From positions 1 to 8,656 of the forward strand of contig VMEY01000041.1 in NCBI GenBank assembly GCA_007375785.1: DNA of 8,656 nucleotides. Direction: 5' to 3'. Positions within the stretch are counted from its first letter, which is position 1; each line of letters begins with the position of its first letter. The DNA is from Parcubacteria group bacterium Athens0416_74 (lineage in GTDB: Bacteria; Patescibacteriota; Minisyncoccia; Phycocordibacterales; UBA2100). The position numbers and the translations under genes are program-made. Shown here piece after piece: positions 1 to 6,203 of the stretch. The notes under the pieces were generated by a model, which was not told the origin of the DNA, made no database searches, and worked only from the letters and a program-made list of their open reading frames with translations.

Positions 1-38
1 TGTCTGACTTCCTGGTCGAAAATTACTTGCTTTGCCAT
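1..38 (-). CDS. groEL: Chaperonin GroEL, N-terminal fragment (runs off the window)
   Basis: Reading the minus strand from the ATG at 38 gives MAKQVIFDQEVR, which matches the conserved start of the 60 kDa chaperonin GroEL (Hsp60). GroEL forms the double-ring ATP-driven folding chamber that works with the GroES lid. Only 12 codons lie in the window, so nothing can be said of the ATPase or apical domains. The gene starts 18 bases after the groES stop codon, the usual groES-groEL operon order, so it is probably co-transcribed from the promoter upstream of groES. No clear Shine-Dalgarno sequence is visible before the ATG. Recognition rests on the short peptide plus its position after groES. Confidence 0.85.
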   Translation of the reverse strand, partial: MAKQVIFDQEVR

Positions 39-56
39 GGTATTAGAAATTAGAGA

Positions 57-380
57 TTAAAACGTGCCGAGGATATTTGATTCGGAAACGACATAGTACT
101 CCTCGTCTTCAATGGTCACTTCGTCGTATCCGTACTTCGAGAACATGACCTTGTCTCCAACCCTGTAGCGCATTGGGAGCACATCACCCTTCTCGTTGCG
201 CTTACCCTCGCCTACGGCGACAACAACGCCTGTCTCCGGTTTTTCTTTGCGCGCCGTGTCAGGGATGATGATGCCTGATGCGGTCTTCTCCTCGACTGAT
301 TCGGGTTTTACGAGCACACGGTCACCCGCGGGCCTGAATGAAAACTTGGATGTATTAGATTTTTGTACCGGTTTCTTCAT
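57..380 (-). CDS. groES: Co-chaperonin GroES (Cpn10)
   Basis: This is a 107-residue GroES, the heptameric lid that caps the GroEL folding chamber in the cytoplasm. The conserved start of the fold, RPAGDRVLVKPESVEEKTASG, lies at about residues 16-36 (quoted in part: GDRVLVKP), and the mobile loop that binds GroEL follows as TASGIIIPDTARKEKPETG. The C-terminal half keeps GDKVMFSKYGYDEV and a final beta strand. The protein is about 12 residues longer than the usual 95 because of a basic N-terminal extension (MKKPVQKSNTSK). The next Met is at about residue 70, inside the fold, so the ATG at 380 is the only sensible ATG start. It lies directly upstream of groEL. No complete CIRCE operator (HrcA site) was found in its leader. 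Confidence 0.96.
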   Translation of the reverse strand: MKKPVQKSNTSKFSFRPAGDRVLVKPESVEEKTASGIIIPDTARKEKPETGVVVAVGEGKRNEKGDVLPMRYRVGDKVMFSKYGYDEVTIEDEEYYVVSESNILGTF

Positions 381-443
381 ACGCTGATATTTCTATCTAA
401 TAACTGAGAGTGCGGTCCGCCAATCAGGGGACGCGACGCGCAC

Positions 444-473
444 ACTATATATGAATACCAAGTAGGGGGTCAA
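444..473 (-). promoter_or_regulatory. Sigma70-type promoter for groES-groEL
   Basis: On the minus strand the -35 box TTGACC (473-468) is followed after 18 bases by the -10 box TATAGT (449-444). These match the consensus at 5 of 6 positions each. Transcription would start near 437 and give a leader of about 57 bases before the groES ATG. The AT-rich TATATAT core at 446-452 is nearly symmetrical and could also serve as a -10 region for secG on the plus strand, but no convincing plus-strand -35 box is present. Confidence 0.55.
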
Positions 474-482
474 GACAGAGAT

Positions 483-758
483 ATGCCTTTGACATCCCGG
501 ACTGCCCTTGGTACCATGGCGCCGATGGTTTTCCTCCAAGGAATACTGCCGTACGTGCAGATGGTGCTCTCCGCACTGCTCATAGTTGCAGTGATTTTGC
601 AGCGCACCGGATCGTCGCTTGGCGGCGCCTTCGGAGCGGACAACTTCTCGTCGGGTTTCCACACCCGCCGCGGACTCGAGCGTACCCTCTTCTATGCGAC
701 CATAACGCTCGGCATCCTGTTTGCGCTCTCGGCATTCATAAGCTTACTCATTAGCTAA
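483..758 (+). CDS. secG: Preprotein translocase subunit SecG
   Basis: SecG is the small accessory membrane subunit of the SecYEG channel and assists SecA-driven protein export. The 91-residue product has two hydrophobic helices (about residues 22-40 and 67-90). Between them lies the family hallmark LQRTGSSLGGAFG (about 39-51), and TRRGLER (about 61-67) leads into helix two. The start is uncertain: in-frame ATGs occur at 483, 516 and 525, and the later ones would give a length closer to the usual 70-80 residues. A G-rich tract (465-470) lies about 12 bases before 483, rather far for a ribosome site. Divergent from groES; followed after 67 bases by the solute-binding protein gene, probably in one transcription unit. 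Confidence 0.92.
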   Translation: MPLTSRTALGTMAPMVFLQGILPYVQMVLSALLIVAVILQRTGSSLGGAFGADNFSSGFHTRRGLERTLFYATITLGILFALSAFISLLIS

Positions 759-825
759 AAGCACTCGCCTCCGCCCTGCACGCCAGCAGGCACGCTTCGC
801 GGTTTAGGCTCGCGCTTCACGCGCC

Positions 826-1545
826 ATGGATTTAGATACAGATTCCCCACAAAAAATAGAACCAATGCGGACGGCGATGATTCGTCCTCGCAGTCTTTCA
901 CGCTTTTCTGCACTCGAGGGCATGATGCGCTCTTTCTCTCCTTTTGAACGCCTCGCTCTCTACGTATTCACACTGCTTCTCGGCGTAAGCACACTTGCAC
1001 TCCTTGCAGGTGCAAACTCTGCTGTCTCCGTAACAATCCCCTCTCAGGGCGGGGCGATTGTGGAGGGTGAGCTCGGGCCTGCTCGGTTCATCAATCCGCT
1101 TATTCCTATGTCGCAGGCCGATTCCGATATTGCGGCGCTCGTGTACTCAGGGCTCACGCGATCACTCCCCGACGGTTCGATAATCTCCGACCTCGCGTCG
1201 AGCTACGAGATATCCGACGACGGTACTTCATACACCTTTACCATTCGTGAAGGTTCTACATTCCACGACGGCACACCGGTCACTTCTGCCGATGTCCTCT
1301 TCACAGTACAGCAGGCACAGAATCCTGACATAAAAAGCATCCATCGTGCCGACTGGGAGGGAGTCTCTGTCTCTACGCCTGACGAGCGGACCGTCATCTT
1401 CAAGCTCCCGAGGGCATACGCACCGTTCATCCAGAACACGACGATGGGAATCTTGCCAAAGCACCTCTGGGCGTCGGTCACTCCGGAAGAATTCCCTTTC
1501 AGCCCGATTAATATGCACCCGATAGGCACCGGCCGTACGAGGTAG
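826..1545 (+). CDS. Family 5 solute-binding protein (peptide ABC transporter), N-terminal part of a broken gene
   Basis: This is the N-terminal part of an extracellular solute-binding protein of the SBP_bac_5 (DppA/OppA-like) family, which captures peptides or similar ligands for an ABC importer. The roughly 40-residue polar N-terminus is followed by one membrane helix (about residues 42-66) with no lipobox cysteine, so it is probably anchored by an uncleaved helix. Family motifs follow in order: FINPL, ADSDIAALVYSGL, DGTSYTFTIR, FHDGTPVTSADVLFT and ILPKHLW, ending at HPIGTG. The next residues should be PY-E-V, but one base is missing near 1532-1534 (GGCCG where GGCCCG is expected), so the frame runs into a TAG at 1543. 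With one base restored, PYEVAH is read directly up to the adapter-like sequence at 1551. The downstream half is the separate frame ending at 2576. No transporter permease or ATPase genes are in the window. The break is probably technical. Confidence 0.85.
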   Translation: MDLDTDSPQKIEPMRTAMIRPRSLSRFSALEGMMRSFSPFERLALYVFTLLLGVSTLALLAGANSAVSVTIPSQGGAIVEGELGPARFINPLIPMSQADSDIAALVYSGLTRSLPDGSIISDLASSYEISDDGTSYTFTIREGSTFHDGTPVTSADVLFTVQQAQNPDIKSIHRADWEGVSVSTPDERTVIFKLPRAYAPFIQNTTMGILPKHLWASVTPEEFPFSPINMHPIGTGRTR

Positions 1546-1550
1546 CGCAT

Positions 1551-1567
1551 AGATCGGAAGAGCACAC
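1551..1567 (+). other. Embedded Illumina adapter sequence (assembly or library artefact)
   Basis: The 17 bases AGATCGGAAGAGCACAC are identical to the start of the Illumina TruSeq read-1 3' adapter; the match stops at 1568. They sit inside the solute-binding protein gene where the protein passes from PYEVAH to LRSISF, a stretch that in family members such as DppA is separated by about 20-30 more residues. An adapter in place of coding sequence points to untrimmed read ends joined during assembly and not to a biological element. Confidence 0.9.
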
Positions 1568-1646
1568 CCTCCGCAGTATCTCGTTTGTATTCTTTGCCAA
1601 CGAAGAAGCGCTCCTGCGTGCGTTTAACAAAGGAGATATCGACTCA

Positions 1647-2576
1647 GTGGCAGGCATTTCACCCGAGCAGCTTGGCTCCATCGAACGCACAGATATCTCA
1701 ATCCTCACAGTACCGCTGCCGCGAATTTTCGGTGTCTTTTTCAATCAGGGAAGGTCGCCTGTACTCGCAGACGCGAGTGTGCGCAAGGCACTCAACGAAG
1801 CAATAGTGAATGAGCGCGTGGTGCAGATGATCCTACGCGGATACGGCGTATCTATTGATAGCCCCGTCCCGCCGCACATTCTCTCCCTCGAAGGAGTCCG
1901 CACGAGACCTGAAATTGCGGTAGCGCAAACCGCATATACCGACGAATCTCTCGCGTCTGCCAAAGCAATTCTCGAAAAGGGCGGCTGGTCATACGATGAG
2001 GCAAGCGCCACGTGGACCAATGCCAAAAAGCAGGAACTTGGCTTTACTCTCGCCACCGCAGACGCACCTGAACTCGTCGCGACCGCAAACGCGGTTGCCG
2101 CCGCATGGCAAGAGCTTGGTGTGCGCGTAAATGTGCAGGTCTATCCAATATCCGAGCTCAACACAGCGGTCATCCGCCCGCGTGAGTACGATGCCATCCT
2201 CTTTGGTGAAGTCGTGGGGCGAGAGCTCGACCTCTTCGCCTTCTGGCACAGCTCGCAGCGCAACGACCCTGGGCTCAACCTCGCCTTGTACACAAGCTCC
2301 CGTGCTGATACACTCCTCTCGCAAGCGCGCGCGACGACGAAGCCGGAGGATCGCGAAAGTCTCTATCTGGAATTCGCCGAACTCGTGAAAGACGATGTCC
2401 CGGCGGTGTTCCTGTATTCTCCGGAATTCATCTACGCTATTCCCGACGAGCTAAAGGGAGTACGGCTCGGAGCGCTCACAACACCTGCAGAAAGATTCCT
2501 TTCTGCGCACGCGTGGTACACCGATACCGAAAAAGTCTGGAGCATATTTACAAACCAAAGTCAGGAAAACATTTAA
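1647..2576 (+). CDS. Family 5 solute-binding protein, C-terminal part of the same broken gene
   Basis: This is the C-terminal half of the solute-binding protein that begins at 826. The ATG at 1647 is only an internal Met: the same frame is coding upstream to about 1568, giving LRSISFVFFANEEALLRAF and GDIDSVAG, a typical SBP_bac_5 stretch. Further on are VRKALNEAI (the conserved helix of domain II), LGVRVNVQVYPISEL, YDAILFGE and VPAVFLYSPEFIYAI, with a normal C-terminus ending in WYTDTEKVWSIF. Nothing else looks damaged, and there is no independent start signal at 1647, so it should be read with the 826-1545 piece as one gene of about 1.75 kb plus the missing segment. The ligand cannot be predicted from sequence. 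RNase J follows about 80 bases later on the same strand. Confidence 0.85.
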   Translation: MAGISPEQLGSIERTDISILTVPLPRIFGVFFNQGRSPVLADASVRKALNEAIVNERVVQMILRGYGVSIDSPVPPHILSLEGVRTRPEIAVAQTAYTDESLASAKAILEKGGWSYDEASATWTNAKKQELGFTLATADAPELVATANAVAAAWQELGVRVNVQVYPISELNTAVIRPREYDAILFGEVVGRELDLFAFWHSSQRNDPGLNLALYTSSRADTLLSQARATTKPEDRESLYLEFAELVKDDVPAVFLYSPEFIYAIPDELKGVRLGALTTPAERFLSAHAWYTDTEKVWSIFTNQSQENI

Positions 2577-2594
2577 CAAACACAGAACTACCGT

Positions 2595-2660
2595 ATGGAA
2601 CTTAACCCCGTTAGAGAATCTCTTCGGGACCTCCAGAATGAAACCAACCATAAGATATGA
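2595..2660 (+). CDS. Possible 21-codon leader ORF coupled to RNase J
   Basis: A short frame opens with ATG at 2595 and encodes MELNPVRESLRDLQNETNHKI, ending in the TGA at 2658-2660. Its stop overlaps the RNase J start as ATGA (2657-2660), the classic arrangement for translational coupling. The peptide looks like one polar helix and belongs to no family I recognise. No strong Shine-Dalgarno site precedes it. It could be a real leader peptide or chance; homologous loci with the same overlap would decide. Confidence 0.3.
   Translation: MELNPVRESLRDLQNETNHKI
2607..2628 (+). promoter_or_regulatory. Imperfect stem-loop in the RNase J leader
   Basis: CCCG (2607-2610) pairs with CGGG (2625-2628) and AGAG (2613-2616) with CTCT (2620-2623), separated by a small TT/T internal loop and closed by an AAT loop. 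No T-run follows, so it is not an intrinsic terminator. It lies inside the short leader ORF, about 30 bases before the RNase J start, where a structure could affect translation or mRNA cleavage. The stem is short and the role is inference. Confidence 0.25.
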
Positions 2661-4570
2661 ACAAAAATTACAGCAGCAATCCAGAGACGTCCTCTAATGG
2701 GGCAGGATCAGAATTCTCAAACGTCGGCGGCGCATACGTGCCCTCGAGCGGCCCTCGCGCCGATAAAGCGGCTCCCTCGCAGCCGGCACAGCCGGGGCGA
2801 CACACGAGGCCATCACAGCCCGGAGGACCGAATCGTGGGCGCCCGGGTGATAAGCCCGCAAGAACGCGTCGCGGCAGCTTTCATAATAGACCTGCACGCC
2901 CGCCACGAGGTCGTCAGCGCGTCGAACACGCGACCCCATCCCCGCGTGACAGAAAGCCGAACACCCAAGTGCCGCCACCCGACGACATCTTCATTCTCGA
3001 CGCCGGATTCTCTTTTTCCGAGGGTGAGACGCCGGGCATCGACTACATCTTGCCCAACACCGGGTACCTCGAAGAGCGGCGCGACAAAATACGCGGACTC
3101 CTCATCTCGCACGGACACCTCGACCACATCGGCGGAATCCCCTACATCATGGACCGCATCGGCAATCCTCCTATCTACACACGCCGCCTCACGGGCAAGA
3201 TGATTCAGAAGCGACAAGAAGAATTTGCCGGTCAGCCGGTTGTGATTCGAGAAGTCGAGAAAGATGAGGTGGTGAAGCTCGGGAAACACACGATTCGCTT
3301 CTTTGGTGTCACACACACCGTACCGGATTCGATGGGTATCATCATCGAGACCCAGTGGGGCGATGTCGTCTTCACTGGAGACATCAAGCTCAACCACGAA
3401 AACGGCGATCCGTCCGACGAAGAGAAACGAGAGTTTGGCATCTTCAAAGAGCGCAACGTGCTCGCACTCCTCATGGACTCGACCAACGTCTGGCAGCCCG
3501 GCTTCTCTATTCCTGAGTCCGTCGTCTATAAGACCCTCGAGGAAATAATCAGGGCTTCGAAAAGCCGACTCGTTATCGCGATGTTTGCTTCGCACCTCGA
3601 GCGACTCATTCGCATCGTGCATTTTGCCGAGCAGTATGGCAAAAAGATCGTCATCGACGGCCGCTCTATGCGCACCAACATCGAGATTGCGCGCGAGCTC
3701 GGTCTCATCAAATACAAGGACGAAACGGTTATTCCCGTGGAAAACATGAATCAGTACCCACCTGAAAGAATCATCATTCTCGCGACCGGCGCGCAGGGTG
3801 ACGAATTCGCTTCCCTCGCCCGCATCGGCAACAAGACGCACAAGTACATCCGCCTGACGCCGGAAGACACCGTCGTGCTCTCGTCGTCGGTCATTCCGGG
3901 CAACGAACGCGCCGTGCAAAAACTCAAAGACAATCTCTCGCGTCAGGGGGCACACATCATCACGTACCACGCATCCGATGTGCATGCCTCCGGTCACGGC
4001 AACCGTGAGGAGGCGGTATGGATTCACAAGCAGATTCGCCCGAAATTCTTTGTCCCCGTACACGGCTATCACTACATGCTCCGTGTCCACGGCGACCTCG
4101 CGGTTGAGATGGGCGTGAAGAAAGAGAATGTGATAATCCCCGACAACAGCTCGGTCATCGACATCCGCGGCGGTGAAAAGGCTCACAAGCACGCCATAAA
4201 GGCACCCGCCGAGCTACGCGTCGTCGAAGGTCAGACAGTCAGTGAACTCTCCGATGTGCTCATGCGCGACCGTAAAGCACTCGGCCAGGAGGGCTTCTGT
4301 GTCGTCGTTGCTACCGTAGATAGGCGCACGGGCAAGCTCCACAAGTCCCCCGACATTATCTCAAGAGGATTTGTGTACCTACGCGACAACAAAGACCTCA
4401 TGGACCAGACACGTCTCATCATCCGCAAATCGGTGGAAGGCTCGCTTCGCAATCCGCGCGCAGCCGATCTCGACAACGCCCGCGAAGACCTCGCCGAGGC
4501 CGTGTCTCGCTTCCTGCTTCAGCGGACGATGAAGCGCCCCATCGTGATACCGGTAATCGTGAGTATTTAG
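2657..4570 (+). CDS. rnj: Ribonuclease J (metallo-beta-lactamase / beta-CASP family), apparently lacking the first core strands
   Basis: RNase J is a zinc-dependent endo- and 5'-3' exoribonuclease central to mRNA decay and rRNA maturation. The 637-residue protein has a basic, Pro/Gly/Arg-rich, low-complexity tail (about 1-108), then the metallo-beta-lactamase core. Visible metal motifs are HGHLDH (152-157), H220 in THTVPDS, D242 in FTGDIKL and H469 in VPVHGYH; the beta-CASP part has DSTN, GRSM, TGAQGDEFASL and HASGHG (443-448). The C-terminal domain ends in RPIVIPVIVSI, as in the family. The oddity is that the usual first strands with the GG-x-x-EIG-x-N motif are absent: the tail (VPPP, 105-108) runs straight into DDIFILDAGFSF. 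About 20 residues seem missing in frame and were not found in the other frames. Start: ATG at 2657, overlapping the TGA of a short upstream frame. The adapter artefact 1.4 kb upstream makes an assembly deletion plausible. Confidence 0.93.
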   Translation: MNKNYSSNPETSSNGAGSEFSNVGGAYVPSSGPRADKAAPSQPAQPGRHTRPSQPGGPNRGRPGDKPARTRRGSFHNRPARPPRGRQRVEHATPSPRDRKPNTQVPPPDDIFILDAGFSFSEGETPGIDYILPNTGYLEERRDKIRGLLISHGHLDHIGGIPYIMDRIGNPPIYTRRLTGKMIQKRQEEFAGQPVVIREVEKDEVVKLGKHTIRFFGVTHTVPDSMGIIIETQWGDVVFTGDIKLNHENGDPSDEEKREFGIFKERNVLALLMDSTNVWQPGFSIPESVVYKTLEEIIRASKSRLVIAMFASHLERLIRIVHFAEQYGKKIVIDGRSMRTNIEIARELGLIKYKDETVIPVENMNQYPPERIIILATGAQGDEFASLARIGNKTHKYIRLTPEDTVVLSSSVIPGNERAVQKLKDNLSRQGAHIITYHASDVHASGHGNREEAVWIHKQIRPKFFVPVHGYHYMLRVHGDLAVEMGVKKENVIIPDNSSVIDIRGGEKAHKHAIKAPAELRVVEGQTVSELSDVLMRDRKALGQEGFCVVVATVDRRTGKLHKSPDIISRGFVYLRDNKDLMDQTRLIIRKSVEGSLRNPRAADLDNAREDLAEAVSRFLLQRTMKRPIVIPVIVSI

Positions 4571-4643
4571 AGGGGCGTCGCATGTCGTCATAACGGCAAT
4601 GCAGTAACGACCTCGTCGCTCTGTCACTGTGCTCGATATCAAA

Positions 4644-4910
4644 TCACCAATCCGATTCTCCCGGACTATTCTTCTTGGCAGTTTGTTTAGAACGATTGCG
4701 CAAAAGTATAACGATAGGTAAAGCACCTATCAATAGAAGCGGCGAGATTGTGAGGCCGAATTGCACCCACTCAAGTGGTGAACTAGCATCCGGATTGCCG
4801 GAGAAGGCAAGGCCGAGAGTCATCCCAATCAGCCACGCGCCATCCCATGCCGCGAGCCAAAGGAACGCAAAAAGATACTTGAGAAAGACTTTTAGTTCGT
4901 CATTGGACAT
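4644..4910 (-). CDS. Small two-helix membrane protein of unknown function
   Basis: I do not recognise this family. The 88-residue product has a short acidic N-terminus (MSNDELKVF), a Trp-rich hydrophobic helix at about 12-37, a polar loop (about 38-50) and a second helix at about 51-70, followed by a basic, hydrophilic tail. This pattern suggests a small integral membrane protein with a cytoplasmic C-terminus. I chose the ATG at 4910; a TTG two codons upstream at 4916 is also in frame, and neither has a clear ribosome site. It is the last gene of the minus-strand run, about 28 bases after the HIT gene, and converges on RNase J across a 73-base gap in which I see no terminator. Its local base composition is more AT-rich than that of its neighbours. 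Confidence 0.65.
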   Translation of the reverse strand: MSNDELKVFLKYLFAFLWLAAWDGAWLIGMTLGLAFSGNPDASSPLEWVQFGLTISPLLLIGALPIVILLRNRSKQTAKKNSPGESDW

Positions 4911-4938
4911 GTTCAATAATTGTATATCACGTTGATAT

Positions 4939-5382
4939 CTAAGCGAGATGCGCCTTCATAGCATCGCGAATCTGCACGAGAATATCTTCTTCAACTTCAA
5001 ATGGTTCGCTAGGAGAAAAGTTCTTACCCCATCGCCCGTCGACAAATTCAGTGTTAGCGAAGTTGCGCGCTTCCTTGTACCGAGGAATCAGGTGCATGTG
5101 TCCATGACCGCCATGTTCGTGAAAGAGATTGGCGAGCCATGCGTAGTTCATAAAATCTGGATTCCAGAGCTGCTTTAGAGCACTTTCGAACTCTCGTAAT
5201 ATGCCTCGGAGCTCAGCCGCTTCTTCGTCCGATATTTCCGAAAAGCGCTGCATACCGCCTTCTCGCACAAGCCACACATACGAACGCCCTAGATAGCGCT
5301 GCTCATCGTGAAGAAGTAGCGTCCAATGTTGGTACTCCTTGAGAATCCATTTCGTATAAGACTCGTCTAAACTTCGATACAT
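4939..5382 (-). CDS. HIT-family nucleotide hydrolase/transferase
   Basis: The 147-residue protein is a histidine-triad (HIT) enzyme. It carries HGHMHLIP at residues 93-100, with H93, H95 and H97 as the H-x-H-x-H triad; by analogy with HINT proteins the middle His (H95) is the likely nucleophile that attacks the alpha-phosphate of a nucleotide. The preceding part (HWTLLLHDEQRYLGRSYVW, MNYAWLANLFHE) matches the substrate-binding half of HIT proteins related to diadenosine tetraphosphate hydrolases. The exact substrate (Ap4A, AMP-lysine or another adduct) cannot be told from sequence. The length is normal for the family. It starts with ATG at 5382, 17 bases after the MutY stop, so it is probably in the same transcript; no strong Shine-Dalgarno site is visible. 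Confidence 0.88.
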   Translation of the reverse strand: MYRSLDESYTKWILKEYQHWTLLLHDEQRYLGRSYVWLVREGGMQRFSEISDEEAAELRGILREFESALKQLWNPDFMNYAWLANLFHEHGGHGHMHLIPRYKEARNFANTEFVDGRWGKNFSPSEPFEVEEDILVQIRDAMKAHLA

Positions 5383-5399
5383 CTATATAGCCTATCACG

Positions 5400-6203
5400 C
5401 TATGCAATGCGCCAGCCCTTTCCTGCTTTCGCGATAAGACCGTCCTTTTGCAGTGATGCGAGGGCGGTTTTTAGTCGCGCCTGTTCGTACGGCAGTTTCT
5501 TTATCGATGCACCCTCATGGAGTGCACGGAGTATCGCACCGCGTACCTGGCGCAGACTCCCCTCGAATTTTGACTGGCGTACATGAGACGCACTGCGTCG
5601 AGCAGGATTCTTATGCGTTTTTTTAATATACGAGCCGTAGTCCATGAGGGCCCAGTGCCAATCTCGTGGGTCTTGGCCTTCCGCCGCTTTTTCAATAATC
5701 GGCATGAGCTCCTTATCCGGTATTGCAGTCTTTTGCAAAACACTAGAATAGAAGTGGTGAATGTAGGCGGCGCGCACGTTGGTCTCTATGAGCGCGTGCG
5801 GCTCATTAAAGGCAAAGACGCGGACCGCCGCTTTGGTATACGGTCCGACTCCCGGGAGTTTCTTCGCCAAGGTAGCGACCTCTACATCACCTCTGTACTC
5901 CGTCACGATTGCACGTGCGGCATCGTGCAGATACTTCGCACGACGATTATACCCAAGCCCGCTCCACACTTTCAGTACCTCGCTGAGAGACGCCTGGGCA
6001 AGAAGGTATATCGTAGGAAATGCGATGAGAAATTCTTTGTACTTCCCTATCACGCGTGGCACCTGTGTCTGCTGGAGCATCACCTCCGAGACCAGTATCT
6101 TGTACGGATCATGTGTCTTTCGCCACAGCAGCTCGCCTCGCTTGTGTTTTGTGTAGTAAGCCCATACCGCGCGTCGGAATACGCGCACGTCTTTATCTTT
6201 CAT
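5400..6203 (-). CDS. mutY: MutY-like A/G-specific adenine DNA glycosylase without iron-sulfur cluster
   Basis: MutY removes adenine mispaired with 8-oxoguanine in base-excision repair. The 267-residue protein has the HhH-GPD fold: WRKTHDPYKILVSEVMLQQTQV with the catalytic Glu at E40, WSGLGYNRRAKYLH at about 80-93, and the helix-hairpin-helix LPGVGPYTKAAV at 116-127. Three differences from E. coli MutY are visible. The catalytic Asp of LDGNV is replaced by Glu (E140 in IETNV). The four cysteines of the 4Fe-4S loop are gone, replaced by a basic stretch at about 190-215, and the protein has no cysteine at all. The C-terminal MutT-like domain that recognises 8-oxoG is missing; instead about 50 residues resembling a small winged helix end the protein. 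I have the impression that similar cluster-free relatives exist in Patescibacteria, which I cannot verify here. It overlaps the upstream SGNH gene by 11 bases, implying coupling. Confidence 0.9.
   Translation of the reverse strand: MKDKDVRVFRRAVWAYYTKHKRGELLWRKTHDPYKILVSEVMLQQTQVPRVIGKYKEFLIAFPTIYLLAQASLSEVLKVWSGLGYNRRAKYLHDAARAIVTEYRGDVEVATLAKKLPGVGPYTKAAVRVFAFNEPHALIETNVRAAYIHHFYSSVLQKTAIPDKELMPIIEKAAEGQDPRDWHWALMDYGSYIKKTHKNPARRSASHVRQSKFEGSLRQVRGAILRALHEGASIKKLPYEQARLKTALASLQKDGLIAKAGKGWRIA

Noticed and set aside
408..413. GAGTGC, half of a CIRCE heat-shock operator upstream of groES
   Set aside because: The partner half-site TTAGCACTC at the 9-base spacing is absent.
775..790. CCTGC/GCAGG hairpin between secG and the solute-binding protein gene
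   Set aside because: The stem has only 5 bp and no T-run follows, so a terminator is not supported; secG probably reads on into the next gene.
826..2576. A naturally decayed solute-binding protein pseudogene
   Set aside because: The single break coincides with an adapter sequence, and both halves otherwise keep family motifs without further stops or frameshifts.
2697..3203. Alternative plus-strand frame at the RNase J N-terminus starting MGQDQNSQTS
   Set aside because: It stays open through the low-complexity GC-rich tail but overlaps the HGHLDH region in the wrong frame and lacks the missing GG-x-x-EIG motif, so it does not explain the RNase J gap.
2813..4192. Long open frame on the minus strand opposite RNase J
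   Set aside because: It is the antisense shadow of a clearly coding, motif-rich plus-strand gene and its translation shows no family features.
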